From: Alphaproteobacteria bacterium
GTDB taxonomy: Bacteria > Pseudomonadota > Alphaproteobacteria > Rhizobiales > JAKIUO01
Direction: 5' to 3'
DNA: 51,689 bases
Assembly: GCA_024280475.1 (NCBI GenBank)
Contig: JAJRQA010000135.1
Location: forward strand, 1 to 51,689
A model generated the notes under the pieces. It worked only from the letters and a program-made list of their open reading frames with translations, had not been told where the DNA came from and ran no database searches. Position numbers and translations under genes: made by a program. This document shows positions 1-8,943 of this stretch, one piece after another; within the stretch, counting starts at the first letter, position 1, and each line of letters starts with the position of its first letter.

Positions 1-2
1 GG

Positions 3-131
3 CTGCACAAGGAATATTGGCATCATGTGTCAGGCTGTCGTTCCTGGCTCATTGTTACCCGCGATACCACCACACACATCATCGACCAGACTGCCCTTGC
101 AGCACCAAGAGTAAAAGAGGCTCAAGAATGA
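3..131 (+). CDS. soxD: Sarcosine oxidase delta subunit, C-terminal part (5' end outside window)
   Basis: Reading frame 3 is open from the window edge to a TGA at 129-131 and encodes about 42 residues. The tail contains EYWHHVSGCRSWL followed by a TRDT segment. This resembles the C-terminal part of SoxD, the small zinc-binding subunit of heterotetrameric sarcosine oxidase, where a conserved W-x-H-x-x-GC-x-x-W pattern precedes an (A/T)RDT segment. The stop overlaps the soxA start as ATGA, as expected for translationally coupled subunits in the usual soxB-D-A-G order. The N-terminal half is missing only because the window starts inside the gene. The identification rests on a short tail, but gene order supports it strongly. 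Confidence 0.8.
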   Translation: MHKEYWHHVSGCRSWLIVTRDTTTHIIDQTALAAPRVKEAQE

Positions 132-3118
132 ACCAGCAAAGAAATCGCTTGCCAGAGCGAGGCATGATTGATCGCTCACGGGTGATCAATTTCTCGTTTG
201 ATCGCCGCTTTTATACCGGACATCCTGGCGACACTCTGGGCTCTGCACTTTTGGCGAACGGCATCACTTTAACAGGGCGCAGCTTCAAATATCACCGCCC
301 GCGCGGCATCTACACGGCTGGCCCTGAAGAACCAAATGCCCTTGTCACGCTGGGGCACGGCGCACCAACCGAACCTAATATCGCCGCCACAACCGTTGAG
401 CTGTTTGAGGGGCTGGAAGCCTTTAGTCAAAACCGCTGGCCCTCTTTGCGATTTGATCTGCTGGCCATTAATTCTCTATTCAAGCCATTATTGTCGGCTG
501 GCTTCTATTACAAGACATTTATGTGGCCGCGCTCCTTCTGGTATGCCTTGTATGAGCCGATGATCCGGCGTGCGGCAGGTCTTGGCGCTCTGCAAAATGA
601 GCCTGACCCTGATCACTATGAGCGCTGCCAACTTCACTGCGATATATTGATTGTCGGTGCTGGCCCGGCGGGGCTCGTCGCCGCAAGTGAGGCCGCAAAA
701 AGCGGTGCGCGGATATTGCTTGTTGATGATCAACCCGCGCCGGGCGGGTATTTGAGCGGTGAGCAGTTAGAAATTGATCACAAGCCCGCCAGGCAATGGG
801 TTAGTCAAATCAAAGACCAGCTCCGTATGAGAGAGCATGTGCAAATGCTATCGCGCACAACCGTTGTGGGCCGCTATGACGGCATGACCTTTAGCGCTGT
901 GGAGCGCGTGCGCGATCATCTTGGTGACAAGCAGGCGCAAAGCCTTGATCTGCCACGCCAGCGCCTTTGGACGATCAATGCCAAACAGTTTATCTGCGCG
1001 GCAGGCGCGATTGAACGCCCATTGGTTTTCGACAATAATGATCGACCCGGCGTCATGCTGGCGGGGGCCGCCCGCAACTATCTCAATCGCTATGGCGTGT
1101 TGCCTGGACGTGTTGTGATTGTGTTTACCAACAATGATGATGCCTACCTGACGGCCCGTGATCTATCCGTGGCGGGAGCTGATGTGAGCGTTGTTGATAC
1201 ACGCAAAAGCGCTTCGGGAGCTAAAATACTGCCAGCTGATATCGAGATCTTTTATGAGCACGCCCTCACAGATATTACGGGTACAAATCAAGTCAGATCC
1301 GCGCATATCACACCCTTGTCTGGCGAGGGAGAAAAACATCTAAAAACCTGCGACCTCATTTGTGTTTCAGGGGGATGGAATCCAACCACCCATCTCTTGT
1401 CGCATCTTGGTCAGCGACCTGACTGGCGCGAGGACATTGCCGCCTACTCATTGAGCGAACCGGGCGATAACGCCTTTGTAGCTGGGGGAGCTGCCGGATT
1501 TTTTGATCTCGCGGCCAGTCTCGAAAAAGCCGCGCAGGCCGGACGCCAGGCGGCCAAGGCATGCGGTCATAGCGCAGGTGAACAAACCCCTTCCCCCTTC
1601 GTTTCGCAAGACTTTACATATGGCATTGACGCCTTTTGGAAAATGCCTGAACACTTGTGCGATGGCAGTAAAAGTTTTGTCGATTTACAAAATGATGTAA
1701 CGGTTGGCGATCTGCAACTGGCGCAACGCGAAGGCTTTGGACATGCCGAACATGCCAAGCGCTACACCACCCTTGGCATGGGCACCGATCAGGGCAAACT
1801 ATCCAATGTCAACGCCCTTGGCATCCTCTCGCAATTGCGGGGAAAATCGCTTGAAGAAACCGGCACAACCACCTACCGGCCGCTCTATGGTCCGGTGGCG
1901 CTGGGGGCTCTTGCCGGCCCCCAAAAGGGCGCGGCATTTGCCCCGGTGCGCCATAGTGCCATGCATGATTGGCACGCCGCACAAGGCGCCGTGTTCACGC
2001 ATGCAGGATTGTGGTTGCGCCCCTACTATTATCCCCGTTCGGGCGAAGATTTTGACATGGCTGTCAAACGCGAAGTGCTGGCCGTCAGGTCGAGAGTTGG
2101 CATGGTCGATGTCTCGACGCTTGGCAAGATCGAAATGAAAGGCCCCGATGCCGGAGTGTTTCTCGACCGGTTATACATAAACAGCTTTTCGAAGATGAAA
2201 ATCGGGCGCGCCCGTTATGGCGCGATGCTGCGCGAAGATGGCATGATGTTTGACGATGGGACGGTATCGCGGCTTGCCAGAAATCATTATTTCATCACTG
2301 TCACGACGGTCAATGCCGGCCACGTGCTTGCCCATATGGAATTTTGCCATCAGACAATCTGGCCAGAACTGGACGTGCAGTTTTGTACGGTCAGCGAAAA
2401 TTGGGCAGCCATGGCGGTGGCCGGACCCAAATCTCGCGACGTACTGGCAAGCATCATTGATGGGCTTGATCTCGGCAATGAAGCCTTCCCGTTTATGGCG
2501 GTCGGCAATGGCTCGATCAATGGAGCTTTCGTGCGCATCTTTCGCATCAGTTTTTCCGGCGAACTAGCCTATGAGGTCTATGCGGATGCCGGGGTTGGCC
2601 AAAGCGTCTGGGAGGCGATCATGTTTGCTGGACAATCCATGGGGATCACCGCGTATGGCACGGAAGCCATGACAGTGATGCGCACTGAAAAAGGACATGT
2701 GGCGGGACCTGAACTTGATGGGCGCACCACCGCGCACGATCTTGGCCTTGGCCGCATGATGTCGCAAAAGAAAGACTTTATCGGTCGCCGCATGGCGCAC
2801 CGTGCTGGCCTTGTGCTTGAGACCACAAAACAGCTTGTTGGCCTCAAACCCGTTGAAGCGGGTGCTTCGTTTAAAATGGGAGCGCATCTGGTAGAGGATC
2901 TAGTTTCGATCGGGTCTGATGTTTCGCAAGGCCATGTGACCACGGCGGTTTACAGCCCCTCTTGTGATCATTTCATCGGCCTTGCCTTGTTGGATCGCGG
3001 CAGGTCGAGAATTGGCGAAAAAATTTTTGTCGTCTCGCCATTGCACAATGAACAGACCGAAGCCGTGATATCAAAGCCGGTATTTGTTGACCCAGAGGGA
3101 GAGAGAACGCATGTCTGA
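128..3118 (+). CDS. soxA: Sarcosine oxidase alpha subunit
   Basis: Large subunit (996 aa) of the heterotetrameric sarcosine oxidase, which oxidatively demethylates sarcosine to glycine and passes the one-carbon unit to tetrahydrofolate. The start at 128 is chosen because it overlaps the soxD stop (ATGA); an in-frame extension to 17 would run through soxD. The N-terminal region carries TGHPGDTLGSALLANG and RSFKYHRPRG, typical of the family. A dinucleotide-binding GAGPAG motif lies at about residues 176-181, with DDQPAPGG downstream as a second part of the nucleotide fold. From about residue 630 the sequence is GcvT/aminomethyltransferase-like (SRVGMVDVSTLGKIE, later GTEAMTVMRTEKGH), the folate-binding half. 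Length matches the family. The 3' end overlaps soxG by 8 nt. Confidence 0.96.
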   Translation: MNQQRNRLPERGMIDRSRVINFSFDRRFYTGHPGDTLGSALLANGITLTGRSFKYHRPRGIYTAGPEEPNALVTLGHGAPTEPNIAATTVELFEGLEAFSQNRWPSLRFDLLAINSLFKPLLSAGFYYKTFMWPRSFWYALYEPMIRRAAGLGALQNEPDPDHYERCQLHCDILIVGAGPAGLVAASEAAKSGARILLVDDQPAPGGYLSGEQLEIDHKPARQWVSQIKDQLRMREHVQMLSRTTVVGRYDGMTFSAVERVRDHLGDKQAQSLDLPRQRLWTINAKQFICAAGAIERPLVFDNNDRPGVMLAGAARNYLNRYGVLPGRVVIVFTNNDDAYLTARDLSVAGADVSVVDTRKSASGAKILPADIEIFYEHALTDITGTNQVRSAHITPLSGEGEKHLKTCDLICVSGGWNPTTHLLSHLGQRPDWREDIAAYSLSEPGDNAFVAGGAAGFFDLAASLEKAAQAGRQAAKACGHSAGEQTPSPFVSQDFTYGIDAFWKMPEHLCDGSKSFVDLQNDVTVGDLQLAQREGFGHAEHAKRYTTLGMGTDQGKLSNVNALGILSQLRGKSLEETGTTTYRPLYGPVALGALAGPQKGAAFAPVRHSAMHDWHAAQGAVFTHAGLWLRPYYYPRSGEDFDMAVKREVLAVRSRVGMVDVSTLGKIEMKGPDAGVFLDRLYINSFSKMKIGRARYGAMLREDGMMFDDGTVSRLARNHYFITVTTVNAGHVLAHMEFCHQTIWPELDVQFCTVSENWAAMAVAGPKSRDVLASIIDGLDLGNEAFPFMAVGNGSINGAFVRIFRISFSGELAYEVYADAGVGQSVWEAIMFAGQSMGITAYGTEAMTVMRTEKGHVAGPELDGRTTAHDLGLGRMMSQKKDFIGRRMAHRAGLVLETTKQLVGLKPVEAGASFKMGAHLVEDLVSIGSDVSQGHVTTAVYSPSCDHFIGLALLDRGRSRIGEKIFVVSPLHNEQTEAVISKPVFVDPEGERTHV

Positions 3119-3758
3119 ACCTATGCAGGCCCGCAGCGCCCTTGCAACATTTTTACCGCCGAAGGTCTCTGGCGATCAAAACCAAAAACCTGGTGTAATC
3201 ATTGCGGAGCGGCAACATATCTGCCAGCTGCAAATGATCGCACACAACAATGATCCGCTGACGCTTGCCAGGATAGTGACGCAATATCTGGGCAGGGAAA
3301 CCCCGCTCGCGCCGATGGCGGCGGCAAGCAAAAATGGCTTGCTCATTTGCGCAACCGGTCCTTTGGAATATTGGATAATGGCAAAAAAAACGGGGGCTGT
3401 TGATGCCCTCGCAGCGATACAGTCAAAAGCGGAACAATCCGCTTCCATATTCGATCAAAGCGAAGGGAAAATGGTTCTCCGGCTAACGGGCAAAAAAGCA
3501 GCGGATATTCTGTCAAAAGGCACAGCGCTTGATTGGCACGCCAAAGCGCTTCAAACACGAGGAGCAGCCCATACGGTTATCGAACATATTCCGGTGCTGC
3601 TTACATGGCAATCAGAGGCACGCCATTACGATCTGTCAATCCCCCGCAGCTATGCTCATTCCTTCATGACCTGGCTTTGCGGCGCCGCTCGCAACGTCGG
3701 ATTTGTCATCCAGACCGGCGATAGCGGCACTCCCACAGCGGCCAATAAAAACGACTGA
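3111..3758 (+). CDS. soxG: Sarcosine oxidase gamma subunit
   Basis: A 215-aa protein in the position and size range of SoxG, the small subunit that packs against the folate domain of SoxA. The chosen ATG at 3111 overlaps the soxA stop by 8 nt (ATGTCTGA) and gives MSEPMQARSAL. An upstream in-frame ATG at 3084 lies inside soxA and is less likely. Family-like stretches include the RLTGKKAADILSKGTALDW segment in the middle and SIPRSYAHSFMTWL near the end, as in other gamma subunits (a GcvT-like minor fold). SoxG sequences diverge quickly, so the call depends on both context and these stretches. The last sox gene in the window; 196 nt without a gene follow before cysQ. Confidence 0.9.
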   Translation: MSEPMQARSALATFLPPKVSGDQNQKPGVIIAERQHICQLQMIAHNNDPLTLARIVTQYLGRETPLAPMAAASKNGLLICATGPLEYWIMAKKTGAVDALAAIQSKAEQSASIFDQSEGKMVLRLTGKKAADILSKGTALDWHAKALQTRGAAHTVIEHIPVLLTWQSEARHYDLSIPRSYAHSFMTWLCGAARNVGFVIQTGDSGTPTAANKND

Positions 3759-3954
3759 TTTTTCTATGTAGATCAGCTGCCATTGGTACGCAGCTCTTCA
3801 GCAATCGGGCGCAAAATATTTACACATCGGCCTTCGCAAGTTGCAAATTCCATGGATAGCGCAGACAAGACAAATAGTTTAAGAACCTATCAGTGACACA
3901 AATGCCAATGTTTGAATATTCTACTCAATAAAATTGCAGATCGAAAACACTTAT

Positions 3955-4776
3955 ATGGAACATATACGCCATTTGGCAGAACAATTACTGTCTACTGTGC
4001 AGGATGCTGGTCGTCTTGAAATGCAGATTTATGAGCAAGATTTTTCGGTCGAACAAAAAAGCGACAACAGCCCCGTGACCGAGGCTGACCGGCTTGCCGA
4101 AGCTGTTATCCTTGAAACACTTGCCAGAATTTCTCCCGACATTCCCGTGATTGCCGAAGAGGCGGCGAGTGAAGGAAATATTCCAGAAACCGGCGATCGC
4201 TTTTTTCTTGTTGATCCTCTGGATGGCACCAGGGAATTCATCAAGAAAAGCCACGAATTTACAGTCAATATCGCGCTTGTTGACAAAGGCCAGCCGGTTT
4301 TTGGTATCGTCTATGCTCCGGCCATTAAAAAACTTTACCTGACACTTGGCCCCGACAAGGCAATGAGCACCCGCCTCGATCCGTTTGAACCCGTGAAAAC
4401 CCTTGATGAACTCGACCTGAAATCAATTTCAACCAGAACACCTGCCAGCAAGGGCCTGGTCGTGGTTGCCAGCAAATCTCACATGACGGATGAAACCAGA
4501 GATTTTATTAAAAAGTCAAAGGTCAGCGAGTTGCATAGTATAGGATCAAGCCTGAAATTCTGCTTACTGGCCTGTGGAGACGCCGATCTCTATCCTCGTT
4601 TTGGCCCAACCATGGAGTGGGATACCGCTGCGGGACATGCCATTTTGAAAGCGGCCGGCGGCGAAGTTGTGACCATTGATGGTCTGCCTTTGAGATATGG
4701 CAAGAAGGATCGAAAATATCTCAATCCATTCTTTATTGGCTGGGCCAGGAACCCCCTGTCCTCTTCGCCATATTGA
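3955..4776 (+). CDS. cysQ: 3'(2'),5'-bisphosphate nucleotidase
   Basis: Member of the inositol-monophosphatase superfamily (273 aa from the ATG at 3955). CysQ removes the 3' phosphate from PAP, a by-product of sulfate activation and sulfotransfer. Visible motifs are the metal-binding ITGE-type glutamates (VIAEEAASEG), the signature VDPLDGTREFI, and the C-terminal WDTAAGHAILKAAGG carrying the last metal-binding Asp. The segment after DPLDGT (REFIKKSHEFTVNIAL) is typical of CysQ rather than of inositol or fructose-bisphosphatases. A TTG at 3934 could extend the N-terminus by seven residues, and neither start has a clear Shine-Dalgarno. It stands alone; a link to sulfated polysaccharide is possible but no sulfotransferase was recognised here. 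Confidence 0.93.
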   Translation: MEHIRHLAEQLLSTVQDAGRLEMQIYEQDFSVEQKSDNSPVTEADRLAEAVILETLARISPDIPVIAEEAASEGNIPETGDRFFLVDPLDGTREFIKKSHEFTVNIALVDKGQPVFGIVYAPAIKKLYLTLGPDKAMSTRLDPFEPVKTLDELDLKSISTRTPASKGLVVVASKSHMTDETRDFIKKSKVSELHSIGSSLKFCLLACGDADLYPRFGPTMEWDTAAGHAILKAAGGEVVTIDGLPLRYGKKDRKYLNPFFIGWARNPLSSSPY

Positions 4777-4958
4777 AGTACCGGGTCAATCCACCACCCA
4801 AGATCTGCCATGCCCGCGACTTTTGTCCATCGCATCTGCTGACTAAGGGCTGTTCTTGAATCAAAATCTAAGCTAATCATACGAAAATTATTCAGATCAT
4901 GTCGATACGGATGATCAGGGACAATCCCAACATTCAACAAAGTAAAAAGGTTTCTCAA

Positions 4959-5951
4959 ATGAGCGTATTAGTAACAGGTGGCGCTGGCTATATCGGCAGT
5001 CACATGGTCTGGGAGTTGCTAGAAGCTGGTCTTGAGGTTGTCGTAATTGATAATCTATCGACAGGGTTTCGCTGGGCAGTCGCAGACAAAGCTGATTTCG
5101 TTCAAGGGGACGCTGGCGATATGGAGTTACTCGCCAACACCATCAGCACCTACAATGTCGATGCGATTATACATTTTGCGGGCTCCATTGTGGTACCAGA
5201 ATCTATCGAAGATCCGCTTGGTTATTATCACAATAACACCATCAAATCGCGCGCCTTGATTGCTGCTGGCGTAAAAGCTGGCGTGAAACATTTCATTTTT
5301 TCATCGACCGCGGCGGTTTATGGCATGCCCGATGCCAATCCAGTCCACGAAGACGCCCCCCTTAACCCGATCTCACCCTATGGCTCTTCAAAAATGATGA
5401 CAGAGATCATGCTCAAAGATACCGCCGCCGCTCATGATCTGAACTTTGTCGCTCTGCGCTATTTCAACGTGGCCGGAGCAGACCCAAAAGGGCGCACTGG
5501 CCAATCCACCCCACACGCCACCCATCTGATCAAGGTAACCTCACAAGCAGCGCTTGGAGACCGGGACAAATTACAGGTATATGGCACTGACTATGACACA
5601 CCGGACGGTACCTGTATTCGCGACTATATCCATGTCACCGACCTCGTCACAGCCCATCTGCGGGCCCTTGAGCATCTACGAAACAATGGAGAGAACAAAA
5701 TTCTCAACTGCGGATATGGTATTGGCTATTCTGTGCTTGAGGTTATCGAAGCTGTCAAAAAAGCGGTTGGGGTTGATTTTACAGTCGAATTAACCGATCG
5801 CCGTGCAGGGGACCCTGCGGCCCTGATTGCCGGAGCCGACCGCATAAGAACAGAACTGGGCTGGCAGCCGCAACTTGACGACCTCAATACCATCGTACAG
5901 CAAGCCTATGAATGGGAAAAATATCTGATCAAAAATGGTCTAAAAATATAA
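4959..5951 (+). CDS. galE: UDP-glucose 4-epimerase
   Basis: Short-chain dehydrogenase/reductase of the extended class, 330 aa, interconverting UDP-glucose and UDP-galactose (often also the N-acetyl forms) with bound NAD. The start at 4959 is preferred over 4899 because the protein then begins MSVLVTGGAGYIGSHM with the NAD-binding GGAGYIG at residues 7-13, and AAAAAGG lies 8 nt upstream as a ribosome site. Further family marks are SSTAAVYG, the catalytic YGSSK (Tyr-x-x-x-Lys), RYFNVAGADP and the C-terminal GDPAALIAGADRI. Length fits GalE. Its likely role here is sugar-nucleotide supply for the polysaccharide genes, with wbpA-like downstream. Confidence 0.95.
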   Translation: MSVLVTGGAGYIGSHMVWELLEAGLEVVVIDNLSTGFRWAVADKADFVQGDAGDMELLANTISTYNVDAIIHFAGSIVVPESIEDPLGYYHNNTIKSRALIAAGVKAGVKHFIFSSTAAVYGMPDANPVHEDAPLNPISPYGSSKMMTEIMLKDTAAAHDLNFVALRYFNVAGADPKGRTGQSTPHATHLIKVTSQAALGDRDKLQVYGTDYDTPDGTCIRDYIHVTDLVTAHLRALEHLRNNGENKILNCGYGIGYSVLEVIEAVKKAVGVDFTVELTDRRAGDPAALIAGADRIRTELGWQPQLDDLNTIVQQAYEWEKYLIKNGLKI

Positions 5952-6495
5952 CAGGGGAATATTTAGCTGATCCTATTTTTCTGAGGGGAGGCAAAAAGCG
6001 CAATAATCCAGCATTCCAAGGAAAATCTATCCGTTGACAAACATGGGTTCCAAACAGGCGAAACATTCTATTGTAGCAGCGGTGCCAGGTTTATAGTGAC
6101 GCTCAAAGAGCATAGATGATCGAGCTTTCAAACTCTTATCGCTGCCAGTCGCTCAAGGAGTGCCTGACCTCCCACATCGACCTGTGCGGACGAGTTCACG
6201 CTGAACTCTAAAAATCTGTTGATAAACGGCAGCCAGCGCTCACGAAGCTGCAAACTGCATTTGACAATAGCAACCTGCCCCTTTTGAGGGCGCCGCAAGA
6301 TCATATCAGTCTTGCCCAGGCCAAACCTGGACGAAAAGCATTTAATTGCCGGCGCTTCAGAGGACTTGCTCATTGACCCTTGTCCCGTTATGAGTTGGCC
6401 TTGGTACATAGATTTACGATCACCGCCGCAATCCGTTTTAGGAGCCGTAGACTTGATGCTGGCCCCATAAAACAGCAGGGAACCCTATTGAGATC
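5952..6495 (+). other. Intergenic stretch between galE and the UDP-sugar dehydrogenase
   Basis: These 544 bases hold no convincing gene on the + strand. A TTGACA hexamer occurs at 6034-6039, but no -10-like hexamer sits at proper spacing, so no promoter is called. The only candidate coding sequence is the short minus-strand frame at 6128-6373, listed separately. Confidence 0.5.
6128..6373 (-). CDS. Possible small hypothetical protein (81 aa)
   Basis: Minus-strand frame of 81 aa beginning MSKSSEAPAIKCF, with AAGGG a few bases upstream of the ATG at 6373. An alternative ATG at 6409 would add 12 residues. Composition looks protein-like (RRPQKGQVAIVKCSLQLRE, then WLPFINRFLEF), with no membrane segment and no domain I recognise. 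It is the only open frame of any length in the 544-nt gap and is divergent to the following gene. It could be a real small gene, a remnant, or chance; no function is proposed. Confidence 0.3.
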   Translation of the reverse strand: MSKSSEAPAIKCFSSRFGLGKTDMILRRPQKGQVAIVKCSLQLRERWLPFINRFLEFSVNSSAQVDVGGQALLERLAAIRV

Positions 6496-7836
6496 ATGAC
6501 AACAAAAATCGAATTCATCTCCAAAATTACAAACACGAGCGCTACCATTGGCGTGATTGGTCTTGGTTATGTTGGGCTTCCATTGATGATCGGGTTTGCG
6601 GAACAGGGATTTTCGGTGGTCGGCTTTGATATTGACGAAGACAAAATCATCAAACTAGAAAAAGGGGAAAGTTATATCGAGCATATCGATGCTGAGGGCA
6701 TAGCAAAGATGATGTCAAATCCACGCTGTAGCGCCACGAGCGATTTCAGTAAAGCCGCGAATGTGGATGCTCTGATGATATGCGTACCGACCCCATTGAC
6801 TAAAAACCGCGAACCAGACATTTCCTTTATCGCAGCGACCGCAAAAGCCATTGCACCTTATTTGCAGGTGGGACAGTTGATCACTTTGGAATCAACAACC
6901 TATCCAGGCACAACACGAGAAGTCCTGCAACCAATCCTCGAAGAAGGGTCCGGACTTCGCGCCCATAAAGACTTTTTTGTCGCCTACTCGCCTGAACGCG
7001 AAGACCCGGGAAATAGCCAATTTGGAACGACATCTATTCCAAAGGTCGTTGGCGCCGACACAGCAGATAGTCTTGAAGTGGCAGTTGCCCTTTACGAAAC
7101 CGTTGTTCCACAGGTCGTATCGGTTTCATCCGCCGACACTGCAGAAGCGGTAAAACTGACTGAAAATATCTACCGGGCGGTAAATGTTGCATTGGTGAAT
7201 GAGCTAAAAATGATTTTCAGCGCCATGGATATCGATGTCTGGGAAGTGATCGAAGCCGCCAAAACCAAACCATTCGGCTTTACAGCCTTTTACCCAGGCC
7301 CCGGGCTTGGAGGACACTGCATACCCATCGACCCGTTTTATCTCACCTGGAAAGCGCGAGAGTTCAAACTAAACACCCGGTTTATTGAATTGGCCGGTGA
7401 AATAAATCACTATATGCCCCAATATGTGGTTTCTGAATTAGCCAAAGCGCTGAACGACAAAAAACAAAAATCCGTAAAAGGGTCGCGCGTGTTGATCGTT
7501 GGCCTTGCCTACAAGAAAAATGTCGATGACACCCGTGAAAGCCCCTCTCTCGAATTATTGGAATTGCTTCACAAGCTCGGCGCCGAATTAGATTATTATG
7601 ATCCTCATATTTCTCAGATACCCATGACAAGAAAATACCCGGAATTGGTGGGGAAACACTCAATTGAGTGGACTGCCGACAATATAAAGTCATATGACGC
7701 CATCTTGATAAGCACAGACCACGATCAGATCGATTGGAAACTTCTTGCTGAACAAAATGTCCTTATCATCGATACACGCAATGCGATGAGTAAATATATT
7801 CAAGGCAAGAATTCCGACAATCTGGTAAAGGCGTGA
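6496..7836 (+). CDS. wbpA: UDP-N-acetylglucosamine 6-dehydrogenase (WbpA-type nucleotide-sugar dehydrogenase)
   Basis: A 446-aa UDP-sugar dehydrogenase of the UDP-GlcNAc/UDP-ManNAc branch, which makes a UDP-N-acetyl-hexosaminuronate by two NAD-dependent oxidations at C6. The N-terminal Rossmann motif is GVIGLGYVGLPL (residues 19-30). The central segment has STTYPGTTREVL and AYSPEREDPGN, typical of WbpA/WbpO rather than Ugd. The catalytic Cys lies in GPGLGGHCIPIDPFYLTWKA. The C-terminal domain begins near RVLIVGLAYKKNVDDTRESP, giving the normal two-Rossmann layout. The other dehydrogenase of this class, at 40619-41941, is of the UDP-glucose type, so the two supply different uronic acids. The choice between GlcNAc and ManNAc as substrate is not certain. 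Confidence 0.9.
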   Translation: MTTKIEFISKITNTSATIGVIGLGYVGLPLMIGFAEQGFSVVGFDIDEDKIIKLEKGESYIEHIDAEGIAKMMSNPRCSATSDFSKAANVDALMICVPTPLTKNREPDISFIAATAKAIAPYLQVGQLITLESTTYPGTTREVLQPILEEGSGLRAHKDFFVAYSPEREDPGNSQFGTTSIPKVVGADTADSLEVAVALYETVVPQVVSVSSADTAEAVKLTENIYRAVNVALVNELKMIFSAMDIDVWEVIEAAKTKPFGFTAFYPGPGLGGHCIPIDPFYLTWKAREFKLNTRFIELAGEINHYMPQYVVSELAKALNDKKQKSVKGSRVLIVGLAYKKNVDDTRESPSLELLELLHKLGAELDYYDPHISQIPMTRKYPELVGKHSIEWTADNIKSYDAILISTDHDQIDWKLLAEQNVLIIDTRNAMSKYIQGKNSDNLVKA

Positions 7837-7944
7837 CTATTGAAGATCAGCGTGTCCAATTCAAAAGTCGTATATAAAAACCACGAAAATCCTTTATTCT
7901 TGTTGCATATCCATTTTTCAGTGAATCAAAAGACATGATTTATG

Positions 7945-7973
7945 GCGCGCAAAATAAGGATTGTTTGACGCGC
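7945..7973. terminator. GC-rich hairpin just downstream of the hydroxylase stop
   Basis: GCGCGCAAA at 7945-7953 pairs with TTTGACGCGC at 7964-7973, with one bulged A and a 10-nt loop. It begins 2 nt after the minus-strand stop codon at 7975 and could mark the 3' end of the peptide operon. There is no clear T-run on either side, so it may instead be a transcript-stabilising hairpin. Confidence 0.4.
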
Positions 7974-7974
7974 A

Positions 7975-8943
7975 CTAATCTTTTAGGCGCGTTGGGTCCG
8001 ACATAGCGACAATGACTTCACGCGTCCCCTCAAAACTCTCGCGCGCGTGCGCCATGCGAATATTGTCCACGAGCAATAAATCACCAGACTGCCAGGGTTC
8101 ACGCATGGTGTGTTCCGTGTAAACCGCGTTGATTGCTTGCACATCGCCCTCGCTAAGCGGATCACCATTGCCAAAGCGCGTGTTAAATGGCAACCCGTCG
8201 TCCCCGTAAACATCGACCAGGAACTCCCGTATTTCTGGTTCAAGTGTCCACTCGTTCAAGAATGCAATTTGATTAAACCAGCAACGCTGTGCTGTTCGTG
8301 GATGCTCTACCACGGCGCGACGGCGCTGGCTGGTGTGAAGCCCGCCGTCTGATTGCCACTCGCATTCAATACCGTTCGCCTGACAATAACTCTCAATGTC
8401 ACTCCGGTCATCGGTACCAAACGCGTCTTCGATTGAAATGCCTATATCTTCGGTGTAGCTGCGTGTCAGCATCCAACCGTGTTCATCAAATTTTTTGACC
8501 ATATCCTCAGGCAATGCCTTCAAAATCGCTGTGGCATCCGCTATTGCTGTCGCCCCGCCAGCAGCTGGCGCAGTTAGACAGGCAAACATCATCAGACCGG
8601 GAAATTCACGCGCATAACTTAGCTCGTGATGCATACACATTTGCTGATTTTGCGGCCAGGCCGAAGAAGAATAAATATTGTTAGAATGGACTTCGCGTGT
8701 TGCAAAGGCTTCCCTTTCGGTCATTAAATCGGACCCCAGAGCGCGTAAGACATCACCCGTTTGAGATGCATCATTCAGACCCAGTCCACGAACCATGACA
8801 GCGCCATACTGACCAACAGTTGCGCGAAGCTGATCCTTGTACTCCTTGGCCCATCCAAGGGCATCGTTTTCCGGGTCGACTTGCAATATCGCCGGCTTGC
8901 CGGACTGCTCGAGCACTTCAAATTGTGTGAGTGAGTTTGACAT
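7975..8943 (-). CDS. TauD/TfdA-family Fe(II)/2-oxoglutarate dioxygenase, SyrP-like amino-acid hydroxylase
   Basis: A 322-aa non-haem iron oxygenase. The facial triad is readable as H105-x-E107 (in CMHHELSY) and H299 (in DNIRMAHARESF), with R308 as the likely 2-oxoglutarate contact. Glu rather than Asp in the first motif marks the clavaminate-synthase/SyrP group within the TauD superfamily. Known SyrP-type members hydroxylate the beta carbon of an amino acid tethered to an NRPS carrier. It is the last gene of the operon, its start lies 26 nt inside the NRPS gene, and AAAGGAGA sits just upstream of the ATG. The likely role, by inference, is hydroxylation of the residue loaded by the neighbouring NRPS. 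A hydroxylase of free Dap or Asp is the main alternative. Confidence 0.88.
   Translation of the reverse strand: MSNSLTQFEVLEQSGKPAILQVDPENDALGWAKEYKDQLRATVGQYGAVMVRGLGLNDASQTGDVLRALGSDLMTEREAFATREVHSNNIYSSSAWPQNQQMCMHHELSYAREFPGLMMFACLTAPAAGGATAIADATAILKALPEDMVKKFDEHGWMLTRSYTEDIGISIEDAFGTDDRSDIESYCQANGIECEWQSDGGLHTSQRRRAVVEHPRTAQRCWFNQIAFLNEWTLEPEIREFLVDVYGDDGLPFNTRFGNGDPLSEGDVQAINAVYTEHTMREPWQSGDLLLVDNIRMAHARESFEGTREVIVAMSDPTRLKD

Noticed and set aside
17..127. Extended soxA start at 17
   Set aside because: This stretch is the soxD tail in another frame; the ATGA junction at 128 is the natural start.
1704..2138. Overlapping 144-aa frame inside soxA
   Set aside because: Out-of-frame shadow of the GcvT-like domain with no recognisable protein features.
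3111..3118. Identical 8-nt overlap ATGTCTGA at soxA/soxG and gmd/fcl as a shared regulatory signal
   Set aside because: Eight bases set by a start and stop codon can recur by chance in two unrelated gene pairs; no wider similarity surrounds them.
6034..6074. Sigma-70 promoter built on TTGACA at 6034
   Set aside because: The nearest -10-like hexamers are 25 or more bases away, too far for a functional pair.
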